Positions 17,310 to 25,490 of a stretch of 64,000 nt of DNA are shown in pieces. Below the pieces are notes generated by a model. It did no database searches. It was not told the DNA's origin and saw only the letters and a list, made by a program, of their open reading frames with translations. The stretch comes from an uncultured Subdoligranulum sp. (lineage in GTDB: Bacteria; Bacillota; Clostridia; Oscillospirales; Ruminococcaceae): the NCBI GenBank assembly GCA_900545545.1, contig UQZO01000001.1:494590-558589 (forward strand), in the 5' to 3' direction. Positions within the stretch are counted from its first letter, which is position 1; each line of letters starts with the position of its first letter. The translations under genes and the position numbers were made by a program.

Positions 17310-17334
17310 ATGATATGCTTGTAAAGCATATCAT
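17310..17334. promoter_or_regulatory. palindromic operator between LysR gene and its target operon
   Basis: Perfect inverted repeat ATGATATGCTT-GTA-AAGCATATCAT (11-bp arms, 3-bp centre). It contains the T-N11-A pattern of LysR boxes and overlaps the -35 of the lysR promoter. Its position between divergent genes fits autoregulation plus activation of the flavodoxin operon. Confidence 0.75.
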
Positions 17335-17347
17335 TCCAATGTATAAT
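17319..17347 (+). promoter_or_regulatory. promoter of the LysR regulator gene
   Basis: TTGTAA (17319-17324), 17-base spacer, TATAAT (17342-17347). The -35 sits inside the palindrome, so bound regulator should block it. Confidence 0.7.
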
Positions 17348-17373
17348 TAAGGCAGTTCAAGGAGGCGTATAGA

Positions 17374-18267
17374 ATGGAAATTCGGGTACTGCGCTATTTT
17401 TTGGCGGTTGCACGAGAGGAAAGCATTACAGCTGCCGCCAATTTTCTGCATCTTACGCAGCCAACGCTCTCGAGGCAGATTCATGATCTGGAAGAGGAGC
17501 TGGGGCAGCAGCTTCTGGTTCGAAAAAGCCACCGTGTGGTTCTGACGCCCGAAGGAATGCTTCTGCGCAAGCGCGCCGAGGAGATTCTGACCATGGTGGA
17601 CAAAACCGAATCGGAGTTTCGCTCCATGGAAACCACGGTAAGCGGCGACGTATATATCGGAAGCGGAGAAACACAGGCAATTCGTAAAATTGCAAAAATC
17701 ATTCGCCAGCTGCAGAAGGATTACCCGGAAATCCACTATCACATGCACAGCGGCAATGCGCCGGATATTACCGACCGACTGGACAATGGTCTTCTGGATT
17801 TTGGCATCCTGATCCAGCCGGCCGATATTGCAAAATATGATTCATTGGAGTTGCCTGCGAAAGATGTCTGGGGCGTTGTTATGCGAAAAGACAGCCCGTT
17901 GGCAGCGAAGGAGTGTATATGTAAGGAAGACCTGTGCACCGTACCGCTGCTTTGCTCTCGCCAGGCGGTTCTCTCACAGCGGCACGGCAATGCGTTTGCT
18001 GCCTGGTTTGGCGCAGATTTTGATAAACTGAATATTGTTTCGACCTACAACCTGATTTATAACGCCGCTGTTATGGTGGAGGAAGGCGTCGGCTATGCGG
18101 TGACGCTGGACAACCTGGCCAACACATCGGCTGCAAGTGATTTATGCTTCCGTCCGTTGTTTCCGCGCCTTGAATCCGGATTGAATGTGGTCTGGAAAAA
18201 ATATCAGGTATTCTCCCCTGCAGCCGAGATATTCCTGGATCGTCTGAAAGCTGCATTTTCGCAGTAA
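17374..18267 (+). CDS. LysR family transcriptional regulator
   Basis: 297-residue regulator. The winged helix-turn-helix spans about residues 1-60 (RYFLAVAREESITAAANFLH then QPTLSRQIHDLEEELG), and the rest is the periplasmic-binding-protein-like effector domain. AAGGAGG is placed eight bases before the ATG. It is divergent from the coiled-coil/DUF3737/flavodoxin/cyclophilin-like operon, which is almost certainly its target; the inducer is unknown, though a redox or small-electrophile signal fits the flavodoxin. The IS3 element begins 18 bases after its stop. Confidence 0.93.
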   Translation: MEIRVLRYFLAVAREESITAAANFLHLTQPTLSRQIHDLEEELGQQLLVRKSHRVVLTPEGMLLRKRAEEILTMVDKTESEFRSMETTVSGDVYIGSGETQAIRKIAKIIRQLQKDYPEIHYHMHSGNAPDITDRLDNGLLDFGILIQPADIAKYDSLELPAKDVWGVVMRKDSPLAAKECICKEDLCTVPLLCSRQAVLSQRHGNAFAAWFGADFDKLNIVSTYNLIYNAAVMVEEGVGYAVTLDNLANTSAASDLCFRPLFPRLESGLNVVWKKYQVFSPAAEIFLDRLKAAFSQ

Positions 18268-18285
18268 CTGAACAAAAAACAGAGC

Positions 18286-18333
18286 TGAACTGCCCCAGAA
18301 TTAGTAGACATGAATAAAAAGACCCTCGTGTAG
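18286..18333. repeat. terminal inverted repeat of IS3 element (orfB side)
   Basis: Begins TGAACTGCCCC and shares GTAGACA, AAAAAG and CGTGTAG blocks with the opposite end. Confidence 0.8.
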
Positions 18334-18341
18334 TGGGGACC

Positions 18342-19199
18342 TTAACAGGACTGGCGAAGCGTAAGCGGAGCCAGTCCTGTTTTCAGTTGAATGCGCTCAT
18401 GGTTGTAGAAGTAGATGTAATCGTCAATCATTTTATTGGCCTGTTCAAAAGTCTCCGGCTTGTGTCTATAGATGCACTCGGTTTTCAGGATGCCAAAGAA
18501 ATTTTCAGCCAACGCATTGTCATAGCAATTTCCCCGCCTTGACATAGACGGTGTAATGCCGTATTCTTTAGTCAGGTCGAAATATGCTTGCGAGGTGTAT
18601 TGGAACCCTTGGTCGCTGTGGAGCTGCAACTCCCGGCGACTTTCTGTTTTTACAGACTTCATCGCAAGATGGATGGTATCCAATACAAGATTGACTGTCT
18701 GGCTGGTACCGGTCTTATAAGCGATAATACTTCTGTCATACAGATCACGGATCATGGACAGATAGAGAACACCTTCCTTGGTATGAATGTAAGAAATGTC
18801 TGTGACCCACTTTTGGTTTGGATGTGCAGCATTAAATTCACGATTCAGAAGGTTTTGGTATTTGTGGACCTGCCAGCCCATCTGAACCCACTTTCTTCTG
18901 CGTCGTATCTCGCTCAAAAGATCGTATTTGTGCATGATTCTTAAAATCGTCTTGGGATTTTTGACGATTCCTTCGCTGTCCAGCCAGAGTTTTATCCTTC
19001 GGTACCCATATGTTCTTCTGCTGGATTCCTGCTTCGCCCGAATCTTTTCTGCAAGTTGCAGATCTTTTGCAGGGTGCTGCATCTGTTTGACATACTTGTA
19101 ATAGCCGCTTCGGGAAACCTTTAGCATCCTGCACATCTGTACTATTGGATACTTCATACAATGACGGTGGATAACAGCATATTTAAATCCTGGCTTCAC
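18342..19199 (-). CDS. IS3-family transposase OrfB (DDE integrase core)
   Basis: 285 residues: an HTH_21-type helical N-terminus (MCRMLKVSRSGYYKY) followed by the rve integrase fold. The catalytic triad is visible as D in WVTDISYI, D in HSDQGFQY and E in NALAENFFGILK. The start is GTG at 19199, overlapping the orfA stop as GTGA with AGGAG just upstream. OrfB looks intact; in this family it normally acts as an OrfAB fusion made by frameshifting. Confidence 0.92.
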   Translation of the reverse strand: MKPGFKYAVIHRHCMKYPIVQMCRMLKVSRSGYYKYVKQMQHPAKDLQLAEKIRAKQESSRRTYGYRRIKLWLDSEGIVKNPKTILRIMHKYDLLSEIRRRRKWVQMGWQVHKYQNLLNREFNAAHPNQKWVTDISYIHTKEGVLYLSMIRDLYDRSIIAYKTGTSQTVNLVLDTIHLAMKSVKTESRRELQLHSDQGFQYTSQAYFDLTKEYGITPSMSRRGNCYDNALAENFFGILKTECIYRHKPETFEQANKMIDDYIYFYNHERIQLKTGLAPLTLRQSC

Positions 19200-19504
19200 C
19201 TCCTCCCCATGGATCGCATAAAATCCCGCAGCAGCTCATTCTCCATTCTCAGTCGCTGGATGATATATGTCTGTTCTGCTACAATATCTCTCGGCTCAGA
19301 GTCTTTGCGTGGCCTGCCTTTTTTCCGCGGAACAATTCCCGCCTTGAGTTTGCGCTGTCGTTCATTATACCGTGATACCTAATTATGAACCTGCGAGTAT
19401 TCCATGCCTAGTCTCCGGGCGATTTCTCGGTTGGCAATACCCTCGCTTTTCCATTGCAGAATTTCTTTCTCATATTGATTTATTTTCGTGTATTTTCTGG
19501 GCAT
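19196..19504 (-). pseudogene. IS3-family OrfA (helix-turn-helix), interrupted by an amber codon
   Basis: The frame begins MPRKYTKINQYEKEIL at 19504 and would encode 102 residues with a helix-turn-helix (EGIANREIARRLGMEYSQVHN) and a C-terminal leucine-zipper-like helix (IIQRLRMENELLRDFM). Codon 42 is TAG (19379-19381) where the pattern VHN-x-VSRYNE calls for tryptophan, so a single TGG-to-TAG change explains it. Confidence 0.82.
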
Positions 19505-19534
19505 AGCAAAACCTCCTCGTGTAGTTCTATTATC

Positions 19535-19584
19535 CTACACGGGGAGGCTTTTTGTCTATTGTCTACTTTTTACGGACCTGTTCA
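19535..19584. repeat. terminal inverted repeat of IS3 element (orfA side)
   Basis: On the minus strand it begins TGAACAGGTCC and shows the same GTAGACA, AAAAAG and CGTGTAG blocks as the left end. Confidence 0.8.
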
Positions 19585-19620
19585 TTGTTGGAAAGGTGCT
19601 CTGTTTTTCTTTTGTTCGGA

Positions 19621-20373
19621 TTACGAGGAAACGCCGCGCAAAAATACGTAGGTGTTTTCGTTGGAATGTTCCGGGGAAAAAGCAAATCGCAAGCGGTCAA
19701 ACTTCTGAATTTCTTCCGGGTTTGTTACGTCATGTTCTGCCATATAGCGCACCATTTCACCGCGTGCCATTTTGCACATCGTTGCCTTTTCTGCCACTTT
19801 GCCTTCTTTTGACTCACCAAAAACACAGGTGATAAAACGCATCGACTCTGGCAGATAACGCGAAATGCAGACGCTGTATTCTTTGGAGGCCAAATTGACA
19901 ATGCAATCCGTTTCGGCAAACAATGCCGCGGCAAGGGTGTCCCCCCAGAAGGAATAGAGATCTCTAGTTTCCGCTACCGGCAGTTTTGCCTGCATTTCCA
20001 GACGATACGGTGTTACGCCGTCAAAAGGACGCAGGATGCCATAAAAGCCGGAGAGAATCCGCAGATGGTTTTGTACGTAAGCCAGTTCTTCCCTACTGAA
20101 AACATCCGGCGCCATATACCGATACTGGATTCCCTCATAACTGAGAATCGCCGGGGTAAGATTTTGGCGCAGATTCATCTTTTGCAGACGTTCCGTATTC
20201 AGTTGTGCCAGCTGGTCGTTGCACTTCCAAATCTTTTTAAGTGCATCAAAGGACATTGCATGCATAGTCTGATACAGCTGTTCCGTTTTTTCCAGAAACT
20301 GCGGCAATTCCTCCCAAGGCAGACTGTCAGGGTCTGCTTTCATTTTCTTGGCCGGTGACACAATGATTTTCAT
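19621..20373 (-). CDS. yaaA: peroxide stress protein YaaA (UPF0246)
   Basis: 250-residue YaaA/DUF328 protein. In E. coli YaaA lowers free intracellular iron and binds DNA during peroxide stress. The diagnostic start IIVSPAKKM is present, as are FYGILRPFD and LASKEYS. Length and architecture are normal. It follows bcp after 32 bases; the pair is a peroxide-defence unit. Its 3' end is 36 bases from the IS3 element. Confidence 0.93.
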   Translation of the reverse strand: MKIIVSPAKKMKADPDSLPWEELPQFLEKTEQLYQTMHAMSFDALKKIWKCNDQLAQLNTERLQKMNLRQNLTPAILSYEGIQYRYMAPDVFSREELAYVQNHLRILSGFYGILRPFDGVTPYRLEMQAKLPVAETRDLYSFWGDTLAAALFAETDCIVNLASKEYSVCISRYLPESMRFITCVFGESKEGKVAEKATMCKMARGEMVRYMAEHDVTNPEEIQKFDRLRFAFSPEHSNENTYVFLRGVSS

Positions 20374-20405
20374 ATTGCTTTTCTCCGCTGTAATGGTCCG
20401 GGAAC

Positions 20406-20870
20406 TTACTGCTTCTCCGCCAGATATGCCAGAATCTCGGCGGCGTTGGTATCGGGCTTGACCTTAGGCATTACTTTTTCAATGAGGCCCTGAGGGTCAA
20501 TAATATAGGTAGAACGAACAACGCCCATACTGACTTTACCGTAGAGCTTTTTCTCCTGCCAGACTCCGTAAGCCTGAATTGCCTGCAATTCAGGGTCGGA
20601 AAGAAGGATGAACGGAAGATCATATTTCTGAGCGAACTTCAAATGAGATGCCACAGAGTCCTTACTGATGCCGATCACTACAATATCCTGGCGGCGAAAG
20701 TCTTCGAAGTTCTGTGCAAAGGCACAAGCCTGACGGGTACAGCCGGGCGTATTATCTCTTGGGTAGAAATACAGGACGACACGTTTGCCCGCAAAATCAG
20801 CAAGGCTTACCGTTTTGCCGTCTTTGTCCAACAAAGTAAAATCAGGTGCTTTGGTGCCAACTTCCAGCAT
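20406..20870 (-). CDS. bcp: thioredoxin-dependent thiol peroxidase (BCP/PrxQ)
   Basis: 154-residue peroxiredoxin that reduces H2O2 and organic peroxides. The peroxidatic cysteine is C44 in NTPGCTRQAC and the resolving cysteine C49, five residues on, as in atypical two-Cys BCP enzymes. The ATG at 20870 has AGGA nine bases upstream; an ATG three codons earlier is too close to that site. A strong promoter lies upstream, so bcp-yaaA form one unit. Confidence 0.95.
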   Translation of the reverse strand: MLEVGTKAPDFTLLDKDGKTVSLADFAGKRVVLYFYPRDNTPGCTRQACAFAQNFEDFRRQDIVVIGISKDSVASHLKFAQKYDLPFILLSDPELQAIQAYGVWQEKKLYGKVSMGVVRSTYIIDPQGLIEKVMPKVKPDTNAAEILAYLAEKQ

Positions 20871-20900
20871 TACAATCATTCCTTTCTCGGTTTTGTAGTA

Positions 20901-20929
20901 AGTATAGCCGCCGCTCGCCTTGCCGTCAA
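20901..20929 (-). promoter_or_regulatory. sigma-A promoter of bcp-yaaA
   Basis: TTGACG (20924-20929), 17-base spacer, TATACT (20901-20906) on the minus strand, 31 bases before the bcp start. No PerR-like inverted repeat was recognised. Confidence 0.8.
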
Positions 20930-20951
20930 GGAAATTTTCTGCGTCCTATCC

Positions 20952-21848
20952 TTAGAATAGAACTCGGCACTGGAGCCCTGCATTGATTAGCCCCAGAATC
21001 AAAAGATGAATCGGATAGTATCCGTAAAACAGCTTTTTTGCCCGGAATCTACCTCGAACCTCCGGGTTATACAACAAAATAAAAATGCAGGCAGCGGCAC
21101 AGGACAGCACACTTATCGGGTTTCCCACGAGAAGGCCGTAGTAAAAGAAGCTCCAAAGTAGCAAAAACAGAATTTGCTGTTGCTTTTTCTCCAGTATGCA
21201 AAATGCTGCAATCAGAACAATTCCCAGTAAACCGGTGCCATAATCGGCTGGCAAACCGTATGCTACCAACAGCACAGGGGTGGCAATCAAGATGCCCAGC
21301 CGTTCCTCTTTTTCAAACTCAAAACGATGTGCCAGGATATACAGGCAAAAGAATGCCATAAGAAACGTATAAAAAACATTGAGATTTTCGCTCAATATCC
21401 AATATCCTTTGATTTCCCATTGGAATCCCGGCACAAGCGCTGCTATCACCACGAGGATAAGGCTGTGCTCATAGTGTTTGTGCAGTACAAAGCGCCAGTA
21501 TGCCCATGCGGCCACCGTCGCGCAGAAAAGATATGGCCATGAAAAAACGAAGAGGGATTCCGCGGAATGCGCCGTGGTCAGATTCTGCGAATCAAAGGCC
21601 ATGCAGAACGGAATCTGCGAAGTCAATGCGCCGAAAGCGAGATTTTGAAAATACTGTTTTCGATCGTGCGTTTTGTGCCATCCCTGTGCCAGGCAAAAAG
21701 CAAAGAGTGGAAAGGCAATCCGACCGATCGCACGCAAAACGGAAGAATCCAACGGCAGCAAGTTCCATCCTTCCATGCCGAAAACCAACCCTACGTGGTC
21801 GATCGTCATCGCGATCAACGCGATTATTTTTAGGCAAAACTGAGACAT
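20952..21848 (-). CDS. TraX family membrane protein
   Basis: 298-residue protein with about eight to nine membrane helices. The start segment KIIALIAMTIDHVG and the RAIGRIAFPLFAFCLAQGW stretch are the TraX signature; in F plasmids TraX acetylates pilin. Chromosomal Firmicute TraX proteins are of uncertain function and probably acylate some surface molecule. The ATG at 21848 (MSQFCLK) is chosen over a frame opening at 21932. It ends 23 bases before the bcp promoter. Confidence 0.88.
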   Translation of the reverse strand: MSQFCLKIIALIAMTIDHVGLVFGMEGWNLLPLDSSVLRAIGRIAFPLFAFCLAQGWHKTHDRKQYFQNLAFGALTSQIPFCMAFDSQNLTTAHSAESLFVFSWPYLFCATVAAWAYWRFVLHKHYEHSLILVVIAALVPGFQWEIKGYWILSENLNVFYTFLMAFFCLYILAHRFEFEKEERLGILIATPVLLVAYGLPADYGTGLLGIVLIAAFCILEKKQQQILFLLLWSFFYYGLLVGNPISVLSCAAACIFILLYNPEVRGRFRAKKLFYGYYPIHLLILGLINAGLQCRVLF

Positions 21849-22093
21849 ATATACTTTCCTATAGCTTTCAGATTTCAGAACGCGGTAGATAAACGGCGGG
21901 GATCTTCTTCCATGATAGACGAAACTTCTCACTTATGATTGTAGTTTACACGGTTACCTGCTTCCTGCGCAAGTGTCTGAGCAAAACATCATCTTTAGTG
22001 TCTCCATTCTTATGCTAAAATTCGCCGGGTTTTGCGTTGTTTCGTGCGTATACTATAGCCAGTACGATCGGATCCGTGATAAAGGAGATTTTA

Positions 22094-23071
22094 TGAAATT
22101 TGGTAACCCTTTTTTATGCCGTGTAGAAGCCTGGCTTTCACGGGCAACCGCACTTGCTTTAGCATTGGCTCATTGATACAGGTTTGCGCATCAGTGAATG
22201 CACAGGCCTCTTATACGGCTCTCTCCACTGCATCCAGGGCTCTCAGGGCCAACTCTACTATATCAGCGTCACCAGTCAGTTCGATACTCTAAACGGCAGA
22301 AGGACTGAATTTCCGAAAACCAATCCATCCTATAGAACCATTCCGGTATCTGTTGATTTAGGCCGTCAGCTTATCTGCGCCATCGGCACGAATGCAAAAG
22401 ATAACAATATTCTCTTATCTCTGATGTGCAATCAATTGGGTGGAATCTCAGAATCCACTAACGGCCCTGCCGCCTTCCAAGACTATACCAGCAAGTTCAT
22501 TTCAGGAGTTCTTCGCGAAGAAAAGAATTTTGCGCTTATATCAAATGAACGCGCCTACACATTTGCCTCAAAAAAACAAGAGCAGTCTTTGTGGTCAATG
22601 GTAACCTGTCACTCCCTGCGAAGGAACTTCTGTACATGGCTGTACTGTCGGGGCGTTTCCACGCAGGAGCTCTACCAGCAGATGGGTCATGCCATGAAAA
22701 CCATAGATAGGCATTCTATGAATCGAGGAAAAACGTCCTCTGAACTCTATGCCATGTGCTTGCAGAAGTACGTACGGTCTACGGTATTTAGTCCTGCCCA
22801 TCATTTACGGTATAACGCCGGCAGCAAATATACCCATACCGAAGTTCCGGCCTGTGCCGTTGAACTTTCATTGCCTCCGAATGGCACCTACGAAATCACC
22901 ATCCAGGATACCGAGCCCCAAAATCAAATTCTTGTAGCAAGCAATAATTTGAAATCAGCAGTGCGTTACCAAGAATCGTTACCTGCCAGATCAAGCTCCC
23001 CGGAATTTCTGGCCAGAGACGGTCTATTGGCAATTCAAAGCAAACAATATCCATTTCGGTCGAGAAAATAA
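22094..23071 (+). pseudogene. tyrosine recombinase (phage/ICE integrase) remnant
   Basis: An ATG at 22094 with a perfect AAAGGAG ribosome site opens 27 codons ending in TGA at about 22175. The integrase C-terminal domain then starts in another frame at DTGLRISE (22175 onward) and runs to 23071. It has the catalytic arginine in GLRISE, the H-x-x-R box CHSLRRNFC and the MGHAMKT segment. The tyrosine position, however, reads IDRHSM (codon CAT, one transition from TAT). The arm-binding domain is missing. It appears inactive on three counts. It lies 0.4 kb from the 3' end of tRNA-Pro, the typical place for integrative elements. Confidence 0.75.
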
Positions 23072-23404
23072 CATAGAATTATACGGGTTCTATTCAATAC
23101 GCCCCTTACATGAACAAATCGCTCCTCAAATCTCTTAAATTGAGTTACTTACAAAATACCGATAAAAAGGGTTTGAAAAACCTGTCCGTAAAAGTATTGT
23201 GCATGATACACAATAGCTGTTCCACAAATTTTCTGTTTTGCCAAACCAAAATCAAGGAAGAAAAAGCGAAAACCATGTACCATTGATGCAGAAACAGCCC
23301 TTTCAAAAGCGGGGTATTTTGCGCTATTCAATACGCATTCAATACGAGAGCCGAAAAATCGTTCCATGCCGAAAATATAGAAGTCCGTTTTATGATACAG
23401 ACGC
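23072..23404. other. non-coding remnant between integrase pseudogene and tRNA-Pro terminator
   Basis: No gene is supported in this AT-rich 333-base stretch. The ten-base word ATTCAATACG occurs three times, at 23092-23101, 23326-23335 and 23337-23346 (the last two nearly in tandem). This could be residual recombination-site sequence from the lost element, but that is speculative. Confidence 0.5.
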
Positions 23405-23445
23405 AAAAAAGAACCGTGAAACTTTCGTTTCACGGTTCTTTTTTT
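23405..23445. terminator. bidirectional terminator after tRNA-Pro
   Basis: Perfect hairpin GAACCGTGAAAC-TTTC-GTTTCACGGTTC (23411-23437) flanked by six A on the left and seven T on the right, so it can work on both strands. On the minus strand it ends tRNA-Pro transcription. Confidence 0.9.
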
Positions 23446-23467
23446 GCTGACCTTGACGGCCTTTGTT

Positions 23468-23544
23468 TGGTCCGAGTGGCGAGAGTCGAACTCACGGCCT
23501 CTTGAACCCCATTCAAGCGCGCTACCAAACTGCGCTACACCCGG
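23468..23544 (-). tRNA. tRNA-Pro (anticodon GGG)
   Basis: 77 bases including the encoded CCA. The acceptor stem is CCGGGTG with CACTCGG, the anticodon arm CTTGA-ATGGGGT-TCAAG gives GGG, and the T loop is TTCGACT. It has its own perfect promoter and terminator. Its 3' end faces the integrase remnant. Confidence 0.96.
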
Positions 23545-23576
23545 TCGGAACTGGGCTGTCTCGATTCAGCTTTTTT

Positions 23577-23605
23577 ATTATATTCCCTTTTGCAAAAAAT
23601 GTCAA
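23577..23605 (-). promoter_or_regulatory. sigma-A promoter of tRNA-Pro
   Basis: Perfect TTGACA (23600-23605), 17-base spacer, TATAAT (23577-23582) on the minus strand. Confidence 0.92.
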
Positions 23606-23646
23606 CACCTTTTTTGCATTTTTTTAAACTTTTTTCGGGAGTATAA

Positions 23647-24060
23647 TCACAGGTTTTGGCGGCTTGCTACGCTGCTGCGAACCAGAGCTCGCTTGAGTCT
23701 TGCCTCAGCCAGTTCAATCTCGTGGGCATCAATCCCCTTCCGAGAAAGAACAGCCTCGGCGCGCGCCTTGCTACGCGCCGCACGTTCTTTATCGATGGCA
23801 TCGGCCCATTCGAAGGTTGTGGCCAGCAAACGGCATTTGCCGCCAATCATGCTGAGCATACCGCCCATACAGGCTGCACGACGAAGAGTTCCGTCCTCCA
23901 TCGTGATATGAGCCTCGCCCATACCAAGCGCAGTACAATAATCGATATGGCGCGCCATAAGTTCTACCTGACCGCAGATCGTGCGGCAGGAGACCGATTT
24001 TACCTCACCATCAAAAGCAACACCATCCGGCGTCACAATTTTTAGCGGGAAACTTGCCAT
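23647..24060 (-). CDS. atpC: ATP synthase F1 epsilon subunit
   Basis: 137-residue central-stalk subunit with an N-terminal beta-sandwich (FPLKIVTPDGVAFDGEVKSV) and a C-terminal helical hairpin rich in Ala, Arg and Glu (KARAEAVLSRKGID). It couples rotation to catalysis and can inhibit hydrolysis. Last gene of the atp operon; 12 bases follow atpD. No clear terminator was found behind it. Confidence 0.94.
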   Translation of the reverse strand: MASFPLKIVTPDGVAFDGEVKSVSCRTICGQVELMARHIDYCTALGMGEAHITMEDGTLRRAACMGGMLSMIGGKCRLLATTFEWADAIDKERAARSKARAEAVLSRKGIDAHEIELAEARLKRALVRSSVASRQNL

Positions 24061-24072
24061 TGGCTCGCCTCC

Positions 24073-25467
24073 TTACTGTTTCCCGGCTTTGGCCAGCACA
24101 TCATCTATGGTGCCGGCAAAGAGGAATGCACTTTCCGGAATAGAATCACATTCGCCGTTCAGGATCATGTTGAAGCCACGCAGTGTCTCTTTCAGCGGCA
24201 CATACTGACCGGGCATGCCGGTAAACTGTTCTGCCACATGGAAAGACTGAGACAGGAAGCGCTGCACCTTACGGGCGCGATTCACAGTGATCTTGTCATC
24301 TTCCGACAATTCATCCATACCCATAATGGCAATGATATCCTGCAGATCTTTGTAGCGCTGCAAGACCTGCTGCACGGCACGGGCCGTCTGGTAATGCTCC
24401 TGGCCGACCACTTCCGGCGAGAGAATCCGAGAGGTGGAATCCAACGGGTCTACAGCCGGGTAGATGCCCTGCGAAGCGATATCACGGCTCAGAACCGTTG
24501 TCGCATCCAGATGGGTAAAGGTGGTGGCGGGGGCCGGGTCCGTCAAGTCGTCCGCAGGCACGTAGACGGCCTGTACGGAGGTGATAGAGCCTTTACGAGT
24601 TGACGTAATACGTTCCTGCAGTGCACCCATTTCGGTAGCCAGCGTAGGCTGATAGCCAACAGCGGAAGGCATACGGCCCAACAGCGCTGAAACCTCAGAT
24701 CCAGCCTGAGTGAAGCGGAAGATGTTATCGATAAAGAGAAGCACGTCCTGATGTTTGACATCGCGGAAATATTCCGCCATCGTCAGACCAGACAGCGCCA
24801 CACGTATACGGGCTCCCGGCGGCTCGTTCATCTGGCCATAGACCAACGCCGTTTTGTTCAAAACGCCGCTTTCGCGCATTTCTCCGTAGAGGTCATTGCC
24901 CTCACGGGTGCGCTCACCAACACCGGTAAAGACCGAGTAGCCGTTATGCGCCGTAGCAATATTATAGATCAGTTCCTGAATCAGAACGGTTTTGCCGACA
25001 CCGGCGCCGCCGAACAGACCGATTTTACCACCCTTGGCATAGGGACAGATCAAGTCGACAACTTTAATGCCGGTTTCCAGAATTTCCGTAGAAGATTCCT
25101 GCTCATCAAAAGTGGGCGCCGGGCGATGAATTGGCCAGCGTTCCATATTTTCCGGCGCAGGCTGTTCATCCACAGGCTCACCCAGAAGATTGAAAACCCG
25201 TCCCAGACACTCATCACCAACCGGAACCGTAATTGGTCCGCCTGTGTCCACCGCTTCGGTGCCGCGCACCAGGCCGTCGGTAGCGGCCATAGCAATGCAG
25301 CGGGCTACATTGTCGCCAATATGCTGTGCAACTTCTACCACAAGCGTTTTGCCGTGGTTTTGCAGTTCCACCGCATTCAGCAAGGCAGGCAGTTCGCCGT
25401 CGGCAAAACGAATGTCAAGCACAGGGCCGGTAACCTGCACAACCTTACCGATGTGTTTTTCTGGCAT
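24073..25467 (-). CDS. atpD: ATP synthase F1 beta subunit
   Basis: 464-residue catalytic subunit. Walker A is GGAGVGKT (153-160), Walker B is in VLLFIDNIFRF, and the beta-specific ALLGRMPSAVGYQPTLATEM segment and the DELSEDDK region (DELSEED-like) are present. The ATG at 25467 has AGGAG eight bases upstream; three codons before it are rejected. Confidence 0.97.
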   Translation of the reverse strand: MPEKHIGKVVQVTGPVLDIRFADGELPALLNAVELQNHGKTLVVEVAQHIGDNVARCIAMAATDGLVRGTEAVDTGGPITVPVGDECLGRVFNLLGEPVDEQPAPENMERWPIHRPAPTFDEQESSTEILETGIKVVDLICPYAKGGKIGLFGGAGVGKTVLIQELIYNIATAHNGYSVFTGVGERTREGNDLYGEMRESGVLNKTALVYGQMNEPPGARIRVALSGLTMAEYFRDVKHQDVLLFIDNIFRFTQAGSEVSALLGRMPSAVGYQPTLATEMGALQERITSTRKGSITSVQAVYVPADDLTDPAPATTFTHLDATTVLSRDIASQGIYPAVDPLDSTSRILSPEVVGQEHYQTARAVQQVLQRYKDLQDIIAIMGMDELSEDDKITVNRARKVQRFLSQSFHVAEQFTGMPGQYVPLKETLRGFNMILNGECDSIPESAFLFAGTIDDVLAKAGKQ

Positions 25468-25490
25468 AGCACACACTCCTTTGTGGGCTT

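Larger units (their letters stand above)
18286..19584 (-). mobile_element. IS3-family (IS150-like) insertion sequence
   Basis: 1299 bp bounded by imperfect terminal inverted repeats of about 50 bases that both start TGAAC. Two reading frames, orfA and orfB, run on the minus strand in the usual order. No clear target-site duplication flanks it. It is inserted in the convergent gap between the LysR gene and yaaA, so it disrupts nothing. The orfA amber stop (see below) means it probably cannot make the OrfAB transposase without suppression. Confidence 0.88.

Noticed and set aside
18280..19590. Target-site duplication around the IS3 element
   Set aside because: Three- to four-base flanks on the two sides do not match; none could be claimed.
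20374..23467. Duplicated tRNA-Pro 3' end as an attachment site
   Set aside because: No second copy of the tRNA 3' sequence was seen near the integrase remnant.
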